From contig DAIOKN010000006.1 in NCBI GenBank assembly GCA_036756705.1, forward strand, positions 46,353 to 110,352: a stretch of DNA of 64,000 bases. The letters are read 5' to 3'. The position numbers and the translations under genes are program-made. The DNA comes from Caproicibacter sp002399225 (GTDB lineage: Bacteria > Bacillota > Clostridia > Oscillospirales > Acutalibacteraceae). Below, piece after piece: positions 17,049 to 25,651 of the stretch; positions within the stretch are counted from its first letter, which is position 1, and every line of letters starts with the position of its first letter. The notes under the pieces were generated by a model, which ran no database searches, had not been told where the DNA came from, and saw only the letters and a list, made by a program, of their open reading frames with translations.

Positions 17049-18224
17049 TTAAATCAACCGGTTCACCGACCACGTAATTCCAGCTCCTTCTATTCCTCCC
17101 ATTTCCAAAGAACGAACCAGACCGTCTGATTCATAGAAAAGGCCGATCGTATCGCCGGTGTTCAGTGCGACTTCTCCGGCCAGCGTAACCGCGCCGTCGT
17201 CTAAAAGCGTGCGAAGTGCCAGGGTACCGGTACCAGAAATATTAACATCAAAGATCGGAAATACCCCGTTAACCAACTCATTAGGATTGTTGATCCTCTC
17301 TATACTAAAGTACGGGTTAATGGTTGCCGCCAACTGAGCATCTGTAGTCGTAGTCGTTGAATAATTGATTGTAGCCTGCAACAAGTAACGCCCTGTCGCC
17401 GGCACCGTATAAACGCCGGTTATAGGAGCAAAATCTGCAGATGAGAAGTATGGGTCGGTGATATCCCAGCCAGACAGCTGCGTATCGCCTGAAACGGTTA
17501 TGACGGTATCAAGCTGAGCAGAAAAGCCCTGGCTGAGGATTTCGGTTGCAGCCGCGCCTGTCGGACCCGTCGGGCCTGTCGGGCCGGTTAGACCTATTGC
17601 ACCCGTCGGGCCTGTCGGACCGGTTAGACCTATTACACCCGTCGGGCCTGTCGGGCCGGTCGGGCCGGTTAGACCTATTGCACCCGTCGGGCCTGTCGGG
17701 CCGGTTGCGCCGGTTAATCCTATCGCGCCCGTCGGGCCTGTCGGGCCGGTTGCACCGGTTAGTCCTGTTGCGCCCGTCGGGCCTGTCGGGCCGGTTGCGC
17801 CGGTTAGACCTATTGCACCCGTCGGACCTGTCGAGCCGGTTGCGCCGGTTAGACCTGTTGCTCCCGTTGGGCCTGTCGGACCGGTTGCGCCGGTTAGACC
17901 TGTTGCTCCCGTTGGGCCTGTCGGACCGGTTGCGCCGGTTAATCCGGTTAGGCCAATAGGTCCTTGTATACCAGGGACGCCTTGCGGGCCCATTGGTCCG
18001 GGCCAGCCCGGTGCACCGGGGCACCCTCGCGGCCCCATCGGCCCCATCGGCCCCATTGGTCCCATTGGCCCCGCGGGGCCGCGTTCACCGGTAAATCCCT
18101 GAAATCCCATGGGTCCCTTGGGACCCGGAGGGCCCGGAGGGCCGGGAATACAACATTCGCGGCGTATATTGTGATTGAAACTATTAAATTCTTGAGAATA
18201 TTCGTCTCTATCTCTGCTGTTCAT
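17049..18224 (-). CDS. BclA-like collagen-repeat spore-surface protein
   Basis: 391 residues. Residues 1-27 are a short head with CCIP. Residues 28-223 are about 65 uninterrupted Gly-X-Y triplets: first Pro/Met-rich (GPPGPPGPKGPMG, GPMGPMGPMGPRG), then a threonine-rich region of near-identical 15-residue blocks (GPTGPTGATGLTGAT). Residues 224-391 are a compact beta-rich domain (FSAQLDTVITVSGDTQLSGWD, GVYTVPATGRYLLQATINYS, LNTGDTIGLFYES) like the C1q/TNF-like head of BclA. Such proteins trimerise into hair-like filaments on spores and are O-glycosylated on threonine. The known exosporium-targeting leader of Bacillus is not recognisable. Glycosyltransferases flank it on both sides. Confidence 0.85.
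   Translation of the reverse strand: MNSRDRDEYSQEFNSFNHNIRRECCIPGPPGPPGPKGPMGFQGFTGERGPAGPMGPMGPMGPMGPRGCPGAPGWPGPMGPQGVPGIQGPIGLTGLTGATGPTGPTGATGLTGATGPTGPTGATGLTGATGSTGPTGAIGLTGATGPTGPTGATGLTGATGPTGPTGAIGLTGATGPTGPTGAIGLTGPTGPTGPTGVIGLTGPTGPTGAIGLTGPTGPTGPTGAAATEILSQGFSAQLDTVITVSGDTQLSGWDITDPYFSSADFAPITGVYTVPATGRYLLQATINYSTTTTTDAQLAATINPYFSIERINNPNELVNGVFPIFDVNISGTGTLALRTLLDDGAVTLAGEVALNTGDTIGLFYESDGLVRSLEMGGIEGAGITWSVNRLI
17556..17960 (-). repeat. 45-base tandem repeats encoding Gly-X-Thr collagen blocks
   Basis: About nine units of 45 bases (15 residues, five triplets) lie in tandem, drifting between GAT, GAI and GVI variants. One block is a shortened 12-residue copy (GPTGAIGLTGPT), which shows loss of a whole triplet without breaking phase. 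Such arrays usually change length by replication slippage. Confidence 0.9.
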
Positions 18225-18312
18225 ACAATCACTTCACCCTATCAAGTTAGATTCCCTCATAAAATAATAGAAATCCTCAATAACTAAGTTATGCATGAAC
18301 CAACTTTTTCGT

Positions 18313-19269
18313 TTACAGAGAACTGCTTTCAGGACAAATTTCGCGCAGAAGCGCTTTTAAACCGGTTTTTTGCTTTTTAAGAGAATAATGTTCTTCAATA
18401 AACTTTCTGTATTCTGCTGAAGCGTAATCGCCCTGAAGGCAGTCCACCGCTTCGCTGATACTGTTAAATAAATATTTCTTCGGATAGACTCCGGCCGCTC
18501 CCACAAAGTTGTGGATAATCGGTTTAATTCCTTTTGCCATGGCCTGCATCACGCTGACATTCTGGGATTCGAGAACACTGGTACATAAAATATAGTCTTT
18601 GTCCTCCAGCCAATGATTCAGGTCATTTTGCCACCCGCAGTAAAAAATATGATTTCCAAGGCCCCACTCGTCCGACATCTGTTTAAAATACAGCACATAT
18701 CGGATATCCTGGAACGTTCCGGCAATATGAAGCTCATATCTGCTGTCACGGTCAAACATCGCTTTAAAAGTATGAAGAAGCAGCATCGGACCTTTTTTGT
18801 AATTGAGATACCCTGCATATGCGATACGGAATCCGTGATTTCTTTCTTTGTAGGAATATTTTTCCAGGTCAATCCCGTTGGGAATCACTCTGGTTTTTTG
18901 GGGGTTGACTCCATATTTGCTCACCGTATAGTTCCGGATTCCGGGAGAAACGAATACGATTCTGTCAACCACGCTCCAGTTTACCTGCGCCGGATATCCC
19001 GTAAAAGCCTCATAGCTGTGAAGCCGGCAGATGATTTTGCGGCTCTGCGCAATGGGCAACCTGCTTGCATAGAGAATCAGCCTGTCGCACCATTCAAACC
19101 AGCAGATGTCGGACCATTCCATTTCCTCTTCAATCTGATTTAAGTTGGTTACAACGATTTTCCGGGTTTCACATTCTGACGAATAGGCCGAGATGACGTC
19201 GGGCAAAAAACTGTCCAAGTTTTTCCCCACAAAAAAGGCAATTTTTATTTTGCGAAGGCAATCGCTCAT
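18313..19269 (-). CDS. Family 4 glycosyltransferase (GT-B fold)
   Basis: 318 residues from ATG 19269 (GAGAGTGAG upstream); an ATG at 19290 is possible but has no ribosome site. The N-terminal domain is divergent, with MEWSDICWFEWCDRL and IICRLHSYEAFTGYP. The C-terminal donor domain shows VIPNGIDLEKYS, RIAYAGYLNYKKGPMLLLHTF and the EX7E-like SVLESQNVSVMQAMAKG segment of GT4 enzymes. No membrane segment. It precedes the collagen-like gene on the same strand and likely belongs to the same glycan assembly; donor and acceptor are unknown. Confidence 0.82.
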   Translation of the reverse strand: MSDCLRKIKIAFFVGKNLDSFLPDVISAYSSECETRKIVVTNLNQIEEEMEWSDICWFEWCDRLILYASRLPIAQSRKIICRLHSYEAFTGYPAQVNWSVVDRIVFVSPGIRNYTVSKYGVNPQKTRVIPNGIDLEKYSYKERNHGFRIAYAGYLNYKKGPMLLLHTFKAMFDRDSRYELHIAGTFQDIRYVLYFKQMSDEWGLGNHIFYCGWQNDLNHWLEDKDYILCTSVLESQNVSVMQAMAKGIKPIIHNFVGAAGVYPKKYLFNSISEAVDCLQGDYASAEYRKFIEEHYSLKKQKTGLKALLREICPESSSL

Positions 19270-19440
19270 TTCTGTCTCACTCTCTTTCATTACTTGATAT
19301 TTTATAATTAATAGAATGACAAGATAAAATATGACAAGACAGACCGTTGTAGCAAAAGAAAGATGGGCCGCATATATTGTTTGAAAGGAAACAAAACAAG
19401 TGCCGGCAACGCTTCGGCACAGACAGGGAGGACTGCCGTT

Positions 19441-20448
19441 TTGCCAGAATCTCCGATTGTCACCGTTGGAATCATTAATTATAACTGTGCCGGTTTTTTG
19501 AAGAAGTGCGTCAATTCCTATCTAGGCCAGACTTACCCGAATCTTCAGATTCTCTTGATTGACGACTGCTCTTCCGACGGGTCGATTAATGAAATGAAGG
19601 CATTCCAAAAGAATTCGGAAAAACCAATCCGCTGTATTTTTCACAAGATCAACTCCGGCGGCCCGTCAAAAGGAATCCAAGAAATCATAAAAGAAGCAAA
19701 AGGAAAATATTTTCAGTGGATCGCTTCGGATGATTTTGTCGAACCGGATGCAATTGAAAAGTTTGTGGCGTATCTGGAAGACACCGGCAAAGACTATGTC
19801 TATTCAAATTTTAAGATTGTCAACGCCGCAGGCCAGGTCATCGGGCACTGGAACTATAAAATTCCCGAACGGCGGGATTTAATCCGCCGTATCTTTTTAT
19901 CCGGCTCAGGTGTCATCCCGATGAACGGTCTGTACCGTACGGATTTTTTCCGAAAAAGAGGAATCAGTTGGCTGCTCTATGAAGGAAACGATTATTCCAG
20001 CGATACTCTCAATTCCCTTTTCTTTATTAAAAATCGCATGACGTATGGCATGGTGCCAGAGGGACTGATCCATTATCGAATTCACAACGACAACTGCTCT
20101 CATGATTTTGCCAAGAGAATTCGAACTTCTCTGTCCCTTTATGACTACATTATTGAAAATTTTAACGAAGAAATTTATTTGCCCTTTCTTCCATGGGAGC
20201 ATCTGTCCAATCGGGAACAGACAAAAGATTATGAAATTGCAGTGTTTTATTACACCAAAATTCTTCGTTTGCTGAACAGAAAAGATCTTCCCGGATATCT
20301 GACCGGCACGATCACAGACCGAGAAATCAAAGAATGTCTGAGTGGCTTCCGTCTGAAAGGGATGTCCTACCTTCAAAACGGCCTGAAACTGGAAGGTCCT
20401 CTGAACAGCGGCCTGCTTCAGCTGAAAGAAAAATACGATCGCTTATAA
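19441..20448 (+). CDS. Family 2 glycosyltransferase
   Basis: 335 residues taking TTG at 19441, nine bases after GGGAGG; an ATG at 19363 would add 26 residues but lacks a ribosome site. GT-A motifs are PIVTVGIINYNCAGFLKKCVNSYLGQTYPNLQILLIDDCSSDGS, KYFQWIASDDFVEPDAIEKF and a NGLYRTDFF acceptor segment. The C-terminal 100 residues are helical without membrane segments. It is divergent from the GT4 gene and starts the rightward group that ends with nucleotide-sugar enzymes. Confidence 0.82.
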   Translation: MPESPIVTVGIINYNCAGFLKKCVNSYLGQTYPNLQILLIDDCSSDGSINEMKAFQKNSEKPIRCIFHKINSGGPSKGIQEIIKEAKGKYFQWIASDDFVEPDAIEKFVAYLEDTGKDYVYSNFKIVNAAGQVIGHWNYKIPERRDLIRRIFLSGSGVIPMNGLYRTDFFRKRGISWLLYEGNDYSSDTLNSLFFIKNRMTYGMVPEGLIHYRIHNDNCSHDFAKRIRTSLSLYDYIIENFNEEIYLPFLPWEHLSNREQTKDYEIAVFYYTKILRLLNRKDLPGYLTGTITDREIKECLSGFRLKGMSYLQNGLKLEGPLNSGLLQLKEKYDRL

Positions 20449-20455
20449 TGCATCT

Positions 20456-20788
20456 TCAGAGGGAGGATTCCGTTTCATGCCAAATGCAGTCAACCCGGCG
20501 GCACCGGAAGCCAAAGAGGCTTATCCGCCTAGTCGCTTTGGAGGAGATTGCGATGGAAAAAGTCCAACCTATATTAAATTCGATATTGAAGGAGTGGAGG
20601 CAAAAGCGCTTCGTGGAATGAAGCGAAATGTGGCGGCCTTCCACCCCAGGCTGGCCGTGTCCGTTTACCATAAGCCGGCGGATCTGTGGGAAATCCCTTT
20701 GCTGTTGAACCGGATGTTCCCGTTTTACCGGCTCTTTTTGCGGCATTATACCGACAGTCTGCTGGAAACCGTCTGCTATGCGATTTAA
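20456..20788 (+). pseudogene. Frameshifted, truncated FkbM-type methyltransferase
   Basis: The intact part from about 20551 reads DGKSPTYIKFDIEGVEAKALRGM and then HPRLAVSVYHKPADLWEIP, the end of FkbM-family SAM-dependent methyltransferases, where FIKMDIEGxExxAL is the signature. Just upstream LVALEEI, the strand that should precede it, is in another frame, so one base has been lost or gained near 20550. The SAM-binding N-terminal half is missing. It was probably a sugar methyltransferase of this glycan locus and is now inactive. Confidence 0.7.
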
Positions 20789-20812
20789 ACAATGGGAAGG
20801 GTCTGGTGGGAT

Positions 20813-21847
20813 ATGTTTGAGGGAAAAACACTGATGATCACCGGCGGAACCGGTTCTTTCGGCAACGCCGCTGTCCGGCGGTTTCTTCCTACAGGGTTGA
20901 AAGAAATTCGAATTTTCAGCAGGGATGAAAAAAAGCAGGAAGACATGCGTCATCTGTTTCATAACGATAAGCTTAAATTTTATCTGGGCGACGTCAGAGA
21001 CTACACTTCTCTTTCGGACAGCCTAAAGGGCGGCGTAGATTTTGTTTTTCACGCTGCGGCGCTGAAACAGGTCCCCTCCTGCGAATTTTATCCCATAGAA
21101 GCGGTCAAGACAAACATCCTCGGTACTTATAATCTGGTTCGCGCCGCAGTTGCAAACCAGGTCCGAAAAGTAGTCGTCTTAAGCACCGATAAGGCTGTTT
21201 ACCCGATCAACGCGATGGGGATCTCAAAAGCCATGTTGGAAAAGGTTATGGTGGCGGCATCCCGCAATGTTGACGAATCAAAAACCACGCTGTGCGGAAC
21301 CCGTTATGGAAATGTCATGGCATCCCGCGGGTCCGTGATTCCTTTATTTGTCAGCCAGATTAAAAAGGGAGTGCCTTTAACTGTAACCAACCCGAAAATG
21401 ACCCGGTTTATGATGTCACTCGACAGTGCAATTGATCTGGTGCTGTACGCCTTTCATCACGCCAAGCAAGGCGATCTTTTCATTCAGAAAGCACCGGCTG
21501 CGACGATTCTGGATTTGGCAAATGCTCTGAAGGATATCTTTCAGGCGGACAATGAAATTAAAATCATCGGCACCCGCCATGGAGAAAAGCAGTACGAAAC
21601 CCTGCTGACCCGGGAAGAAATGGCCGTAGCCGAAGACCTGGGCAGCTATTACCGAATCCCTGCCGACAACCGTGACTTAAACTATGACAAATACATCTTC
21701 CAGGGTCGAAAAATCACCGATAAGCTCAGCGACTACAATTCCCGCAATACCAAAAGACTGACCTTTGACGAACTGAAAAAGATGCTGCTGGGACTTGATT
21801 ATATCCAGAAAGAACTCCGTCAGACCAACGGAGGCATGGCATGTTGA
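20813..21847 (+). CDS. capE: UDP-GlcNAc 4,6-dehydratase/5-epimerase (CapE/WbjB-like)
   Basis: 344 residues, the usual size of CapE. An extended SDR with NAD-binding TLMITGGTGSFGNAAV, HAAALKQVPSCEFYP, VVLSTDKAVYPINAMGISKAMLEK (the inverting-dehydratase form in which Met replaces the usual Tyr of YxxxK) and CGTRYGNVMASRGSVIPLF. In the known pathway it makes UDP-2-acetamido-2,6-dideoxy-beta-L-arabino-4-hexulose from UDP-GlcNAc, the first step toward L-FucNAc or related 6-deoxy-L-amino sugars. Its stop overlaps the next gene by seven bases, showing one operon. Confidence 0.88.
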   Translation: MFEGKTLMITGGTGSFGNAAVRRFLPTGLKEIRIFSRDEKKQEDMRHLFHNDKLKFYLGDVRDYTSLSDSLKGGVDFVFHAAALKQVPSCEFYPIEAVKTNILGTYNLVRAAVANQVRKVVVLSTDKAVYPINAMGISKAMLEKVMVAASRNVDESKTTLCGTRYGNVMASRGSVIPLFVSQIKKGVPLTVTNPKMTRFMMSLDSAIDLVLYAFHHAKQGDLFIQKAPAATILDLANALKDIFQADNEIKIIGTRHGEKQYETLLTREEMAVAEDLGSYYRIPADNRDLNYDKYIFQGRKITDKLSDYNSRNTKRLTFDELKKMLLGLDYIQKELRQTNGGMAC

Positions 21848-22974
21848 AAGTGATGACGATTGTGGGAACGCGGCCAGAAATCATTAAACTGAGCCGGGTG
21901 ATTGACCGGTTGGATCGCTTCACGGATCATGTTCTGGTCCATACGGATCAAAATTATGACTATGAGCTGAATCATATTTTTTTTCAGGAAATGCGCCTGA
22001 AAAAGCCTAAGTATTCTTTAAAGGTTGCCGGAAAAACGCCGATGGAAACTATCGCCAATGTCCTTGTGAAAAGCGATAAAGTGCTGCAAAAAGAAAAGCC
22101 GGACGCAGTCCTGATTTACGGCGATACGAACAGCTGTCTGGCCGCTCTTTCGGCAAAGCGCCGGAAGATTCCGGTTTTCCATATGGAAGCGGGCAACCGC
22201 TGCTTTGATCAGCGCGTGCCGGAAGAGATTAACCGCAGGCTGGTGGATCATCTCAGCGATATCAATCTTACGATCTCGGAATATGCACGAAGGTATCTGC
22301 TTCACGAAGGCATTCCCGGAGAAACGGTATTGAAAGTCGGCTCTTGCATGAAAGAAGTCCTGGAGTATTACCGAAAGGATATTGACAGCTCAGACGCCCT
22401 GCAAAGACTGAAACTGCGGGAAAAAGATTATTTTGTCGTCAGTATTCACCGTGAAGAGAATCTGGACTCCGACCGTCATTTTCTGGACCTGATGAACAGC
22501 CTGAACGCTCTTGCCAAAGTCTACCGGAAAAGGATTTTGGTCTCAACCCATCCGCGCACCAGGAAAAAAGTTCAGCAGTTGGAGCCCTCCTTTTTTCAGC
22601 CCGAAATCGAATGGAGCAAACCCTTTGGCTTTTTTGACTACGTCAGCCTGCAAACCCACGCGCTCTGCGTTCTGTCCGACAGCGGAACCCTCCCGGAAGA
22701 AGCGGCCCTGCTCGGTTTTCCGGCCGTCGCCCTGCGTCAGGCGCAGGAACGTCCCGAAGGGATGGAAGAGGGAGTAACGATTCTGTCGGGATTGAAAGCG
22801 GATCGAGTCTTGCCGTCGGTTAAAGCAGCAGTTGAAATTGCAGCGGAAAATCACTTCAAAAAAGATGTCGTTTCCGATTATGAAGTCTCCGACGTTTCCG
22901 ATAAGGTCGTCAAAATCATTTTGAGCTATACCGATTATGTACGGCGTACCGTGTGGAGAGAGGGGGATTTGTAA
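21841..22974 (+). CDS. UDP-N-acetylglucosamine 2-epimerase family (WecB/CapG-like)
   Basis: 377 residues with the epimerase fold: MTIVGTRPEIIKLSRVIDRL, YGDTNSCLAAL, FHMEAGNRCFDQRVPEEINRR, VSIHREENLD and LSDSGTLPEEAALLGFP, all signatures of non-hydrolysing UDP-GlcNAc 2-epimerases. Given its place after CapE, it likely epimerises C2 of a 6-deoxy sugar as CapG/WbjD does in UDP-L-FucNAc synthesis rather than making ManNAc. GGAGG precedes the ATG that overlaps capE. Cytosolic. Confidence 0.86.
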   Translation: MLKVMTIVGTRPEIIKLSRVIDRLDRFTDHVLVHTDQNYDYELNHIFFQEMRLKKPKYSLKVAGKTPMETIANVLVKSDKVLQKEKPDAVLIYGDTNSCLAALSAKRRKIPVFHMEAGNRCFDQRVPEEINRRLVDHLSDINLTISEYARRYLLHEGIPGETVLKVGSCMKEVLEYYRKDIDSSDALQRLKLREKDYFVVSIHREENLDSDRHFLDLMNSLNALAKVYRKRILVSTHPRTRKKVQQLEPSFFQPEIEWSKPFGFFDYVSLQTHALCVLSDSGTLPEEAALLGFPAVALRQAQERPEGMEEGVTILSGLKADRVLPSVKAAVEIAAENHFKKDVVSDYEVSDVSDKVVKIILSYTDYVRRTVWREGDL

Positions 22975-23871
22975 TTGAACCGAAAAAGCATATTAATTCT
23001 GGGATCTTCCGGCATGGCCGGACACCTGGTTACGACTTACTTGGAAGAAAAGGGCGAATATCTTATTACAGATGTTTCCCACAGCAGAAAGCTGAGAAAA
23101 GCTTCTATTCTAATGGACGCCTGCAAGGTTCAAAGCCTAGAAGCCTTTCTGGATAAACAGGATTTTGACGTGATTATTAACTGCATCGGTATTTTGAACC
23201 AGCGGGCAGAACAGCACCCGGACCGGGCCATCCTCTTAAACGCTTTTCTTCCGCGCTTTTTAGAGAAAAGGTATCAGAAAACACCGACTAAGGTGATTCA
23301 GATTGGGACTGACTGTGTTTTCTCTGGTAAGAACGGCCCTTATACGGAAAAATCGTTTCGGGATGGGAATAGTATCTACGCCCGCACAAAAGCCCTGGGG
23401 GAAATTTCGGACGGCCGCTGCCTGACTCTTCGGACCTCTCTGATCGGGCCGGAAATCAATCCGGATGGAATCGGCCTTTTCCACTGGTTTATGAAATCCA
23501 CAGGAAAAATCGATGGCTATGTCAATTCTATCTGGACCGGAATCACGACGCTCGAACTGGCAAAAGCATTGGAATGGGCGATGAAGAACGACGTTTGCGG
23601 CATTTATCATCTGGTCCCTTCCGAAGGCATCACAAAATATGATCTGCTGTTTCTTTTTCAAAAAGTCTTTCAGCGAAGCGATCTTCAAATTCTTAAATAC
23701 CGGAATCCCCCTGTGAATAAAAGTCTGAGAAATACTCGCCGTGATTTTGTTTATCAGACTCCTTCTTATGAGCAGATGCTGATTCAGATGCGTGAATGGA
23801 TGCTGCGGCACCCTTCTTTTTATCCTGCACTTCTTCAGCGTAAAATCCGCAATAACCCCGAAACGACCTGA
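22975..23871 (+). CDS. RmlD-like nucleotide-sugar 4-ketoreductase (short CapF equivalent)
   Basis: 298 residues from TTG 22975, one base past the stop of the epimerase, with AGAGGGGGA upstream. An SDR reductase: ILILGSSGMAGHLVTTYLEE, INCIGILNQRAEQHPDRAILLNAFLP, IGTDCVFSGKNGPYTE and YARTKALGE (YxxxK). It resembles dTDP-4-dehydrorhamnose reductase. Its position beside CapE and a CapG-like enzyme suggests it reduces the 4-keto-6-deoxy sugar as CapF/WbjC does. CapF is about 370 residues with a C-terminal cupin that also epimerises C3; that domain is absent here, so the final sugar may differ from L-FucNAc. Confidence 0.82.
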   Translation: MNRKSILILGSSGMAGHLVTTYLEEKGEYLITDVSHSRKLRKASILMDACKVQSLEAFLDKQDFDVIINCIGILNQRAEQHPDRAILLNAFLPRFLEKRYQKTPTKVIQIGTDCVFSGKNGPYTEKSFRDGNSIYARTKALGEISDGRCLTLRTSLIGPEINPDGIGLFHWFMKSTGKIDGYVNSIWTGITTLELAKALEWAMKNDVCGIYHLVPSEGITKYDLLFLFQKVFQRSDLQILKYRNPPVNKSLRNTRRDFVYQTPSYEQMLIQMREWMLRHPSFYPALLQRKIRNNPETT

Positions 23872-23968
23872 AAACAGCATAAAAAAGGGGCCGTTTCACG
23901 GCCCAATAGGTTCCGCTCAGTGCGACGCCCGCCTCTTTTTTCCGGGGCGACGGGCTCATATACGCAGA

Positions 23969-24010
23969 AAAAGAACGGGCAGCGGCTTTCGGCCCTACCC
24001 GTTCTTTTAT
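23969..24010. terminator. Bidirectional terminator between the glycan locus and lactate permease
   Basis: AAAAGAACGGG (23969-23979) pairs with CCCGTTCTTTT (23998-24008), with T tracts on both strands. A second hairpin, GGGCCGTTTCACGGCCC, lies at about 23888-23904. Confidence 0.75.
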
Positions 24011-24085
24011 ACTCCTGATTTTTTGCAGTCCGGGGAACGGCCCCGGACCAGTCCGTCATCGCTGATTCTCAAAAAGCAGCTATGC

Positions 24086-25651
24086 TCACGCCGGGCTCAG
24101 CGGCAGGCCGAAGCCAACCAGCAGGCAGGCGATGACAAGCAGGATCAGGCACCATTTTGCGATTGCGCGCATCAGCTTGCTGTCCTGACCGGACAAACCG
24201 ACGGCCGCGACCGCGGTGGCGACACACTGGGGCGACATAACCTTGCCGATGCCGGCACCCATATTGTTCGCTGCGGCGAGCCAATACTGGGAGATACCAA
24301 GCTGCTTTGCGGCAGCCGTCTGCAAGGTACCCAGCAACACCTGGGTATTGGTGCCGCTGCCTGTAACGAACGCACCGATGGCTGCAATGATCGGCGCCAC
24401 AAACGGATAGAAGCGACCGGTGAGGACGACGAACAGATGTGCCATATCGGCGATCATGCCGGAATACGTCATGATTTTAGCAACAGCAAGAACGGCGAGG
24501 ATTGTGACAATGGTCTTCGACATCTGCTTGAAGGTGCCGCCGAGGGCCTTGCCTATTGTCGCGCCGTTTGCTTTCTGGAAGATGCCGCCGATGATCGCGG
24601 CGATGAAGATCCACACGGCCGGCGTATTGATCCAGCTAAAGGAAGCTTTCCCGGCGTTGGCGGCGGTGCTGATCTTTGCAGTGGTCTTGAAAATGGAAAG
24701 AGCGTGATTGATCGGCGGAACCAGGTTAGAGGTCAGCAGCAGGAAAACGAAGATGAGGATGAACGGCAGCCATGCTACAAAGGGGCTCATTTTCTGCCCG
24801 TTTTCTCCCATGGCAGGGGAACTGACGGTGGAAGCGTTGATGCCAGTGCTCATGTCGTACTCCACCGGAACCGGTTTATTCTTGCGGGCCTTCGCCATCA
24901 GCATCGTGCAGATCAGCGAAACGATGCATCCCACAATAACAGGGAGCGTTGGGCCGAGGTAATAAGAAACGATCAGTTCCGGAATTACGAAGGACAAGCC
25001 GGAAACCAGCGTGATGCCCACAACGCCTTTGAGCGCTTTCGGGCCGCCCGCACCGGCCATAATCATCAGGAACGGAACCAGGATCATGAACGGGGTCATT
25101 TCGAACACCGTCGTAAAGGCCAGCGGCAGCGGTTCCAGTCCGGTGACGGTTTGCAGGGTGACGGTCGGGATGCCGACGGACCCGAAAGCCGTCGGGAACG
25201 CGTTCGAAATCATGCAGGTCACACATGCCACAACGGGGTCCCAACCCATACCGACCATCATGGCCGCCGGGATGGCAATCGCGGTGCCGAAACCCGCCAT
25301 GCCTTCCATGAAGCCGGCAAAGCACCAGCCGATGATCAGGATAATGACACGTTTGTCGGCGGAGACGCCCGTCAGCCCTTGCTTAATAATGTCCATCGCG
25401 CCGGTTTTTACACACAGGTTATATGTAAAAATGGCGGCGATGATGACGATGATGATAGGCCACAGCGCGCTGGCAAAACCCTCTAAGGCGGATGTCAGGC
25501 AATCCAGTCCCGGCATGTGCCAGAAAATCAGCGCCATTGCCGCAGCGATGACCAAAGCGCTCACACATGCCCAGTGGCCGGGCATTTTCAGCAAAGTAAG
25601 CGCAATGATCAGCCAGATAATGGGAATGAGAGCAAGAACGGACAGAAACAT
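24086..25651 (-). CDS. lctP: L-lactate permease (LctP family)
   Basis: 521 residues with about 12-14 membrane helices, a normal LctP length. Signatures are FAGFMEGMAGFGTAIAIPAAMMVGMGWDPVVAC (the conserved glycine-rich GFGT loop), SNAFPTAFGSVGIPT, and near the end GAFVTGSGTNTQVLLGTLQ, WLAAANNMGAGIGKVMSPQ. It imports lactate (and often glycolate) with protons. It is divergent from larA and the D-lactate dehydrogenase gene; a 450-base control region with repeats lies between, so the three probably respond to lactate together. Confidence 0.93.
   Translation of the reverse strand: MFLSVLALIPIIWLIIALTLLKMPGHWACVSALVIAAAMALIFWHMPGLDCLTSALEGFASALWPIIIVIIAAIFTYNLCVKTGAMDIIKQGLTGVSADKRVIILIIGWCFAGFMEGMAGFGTAIAIPAAMMVGMGWDPVVACVTCMISNAFPTAFGSVGIPTVTLQTVTGLEPLPLAFTTVFEMTPFMILVPFLMIMAGAGGPKALKGVVGITLVSGLSFVIPELIVSYYLGPTLPVIVGCIVSLICTMLMAKARKNKPVPVEYDMSTGINASTVSSPAMGENGQKMSPFVAWLPFILIFVFLLLTSNLVPPINHALSIFKTTAKISTAANAGKASFSWINTPAVWIFIAAIIGGIFQKANGATIGKALGGTFKQMSKTIVTILAVLAVAKIMTYSGMIADMAHLFVVLTGRFYPFVAPIIAAIGAFVTGSGTNTQVLLGTLQTAAAKQLGISQYWLAAANNMGAGIGKVMSPQCVATAVAAVGLSGQDSKLMRAIAKWCLILLVIACLLVGFGLPLSPA

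Noticed and set aside
17509..18024. Arg/Asn-rich repeat frames overlapping the collagen gene
   Set aside because: They are the same 45-base repeats read in another frame.
23792..25486. Long open frame opposite lctP
   Set aside because: It is the antisense shadow of a GC-rich membrane gene with obvious LctP motifs on the other strand; its composition is rich in Arg, Asp, His and Gln with no family.
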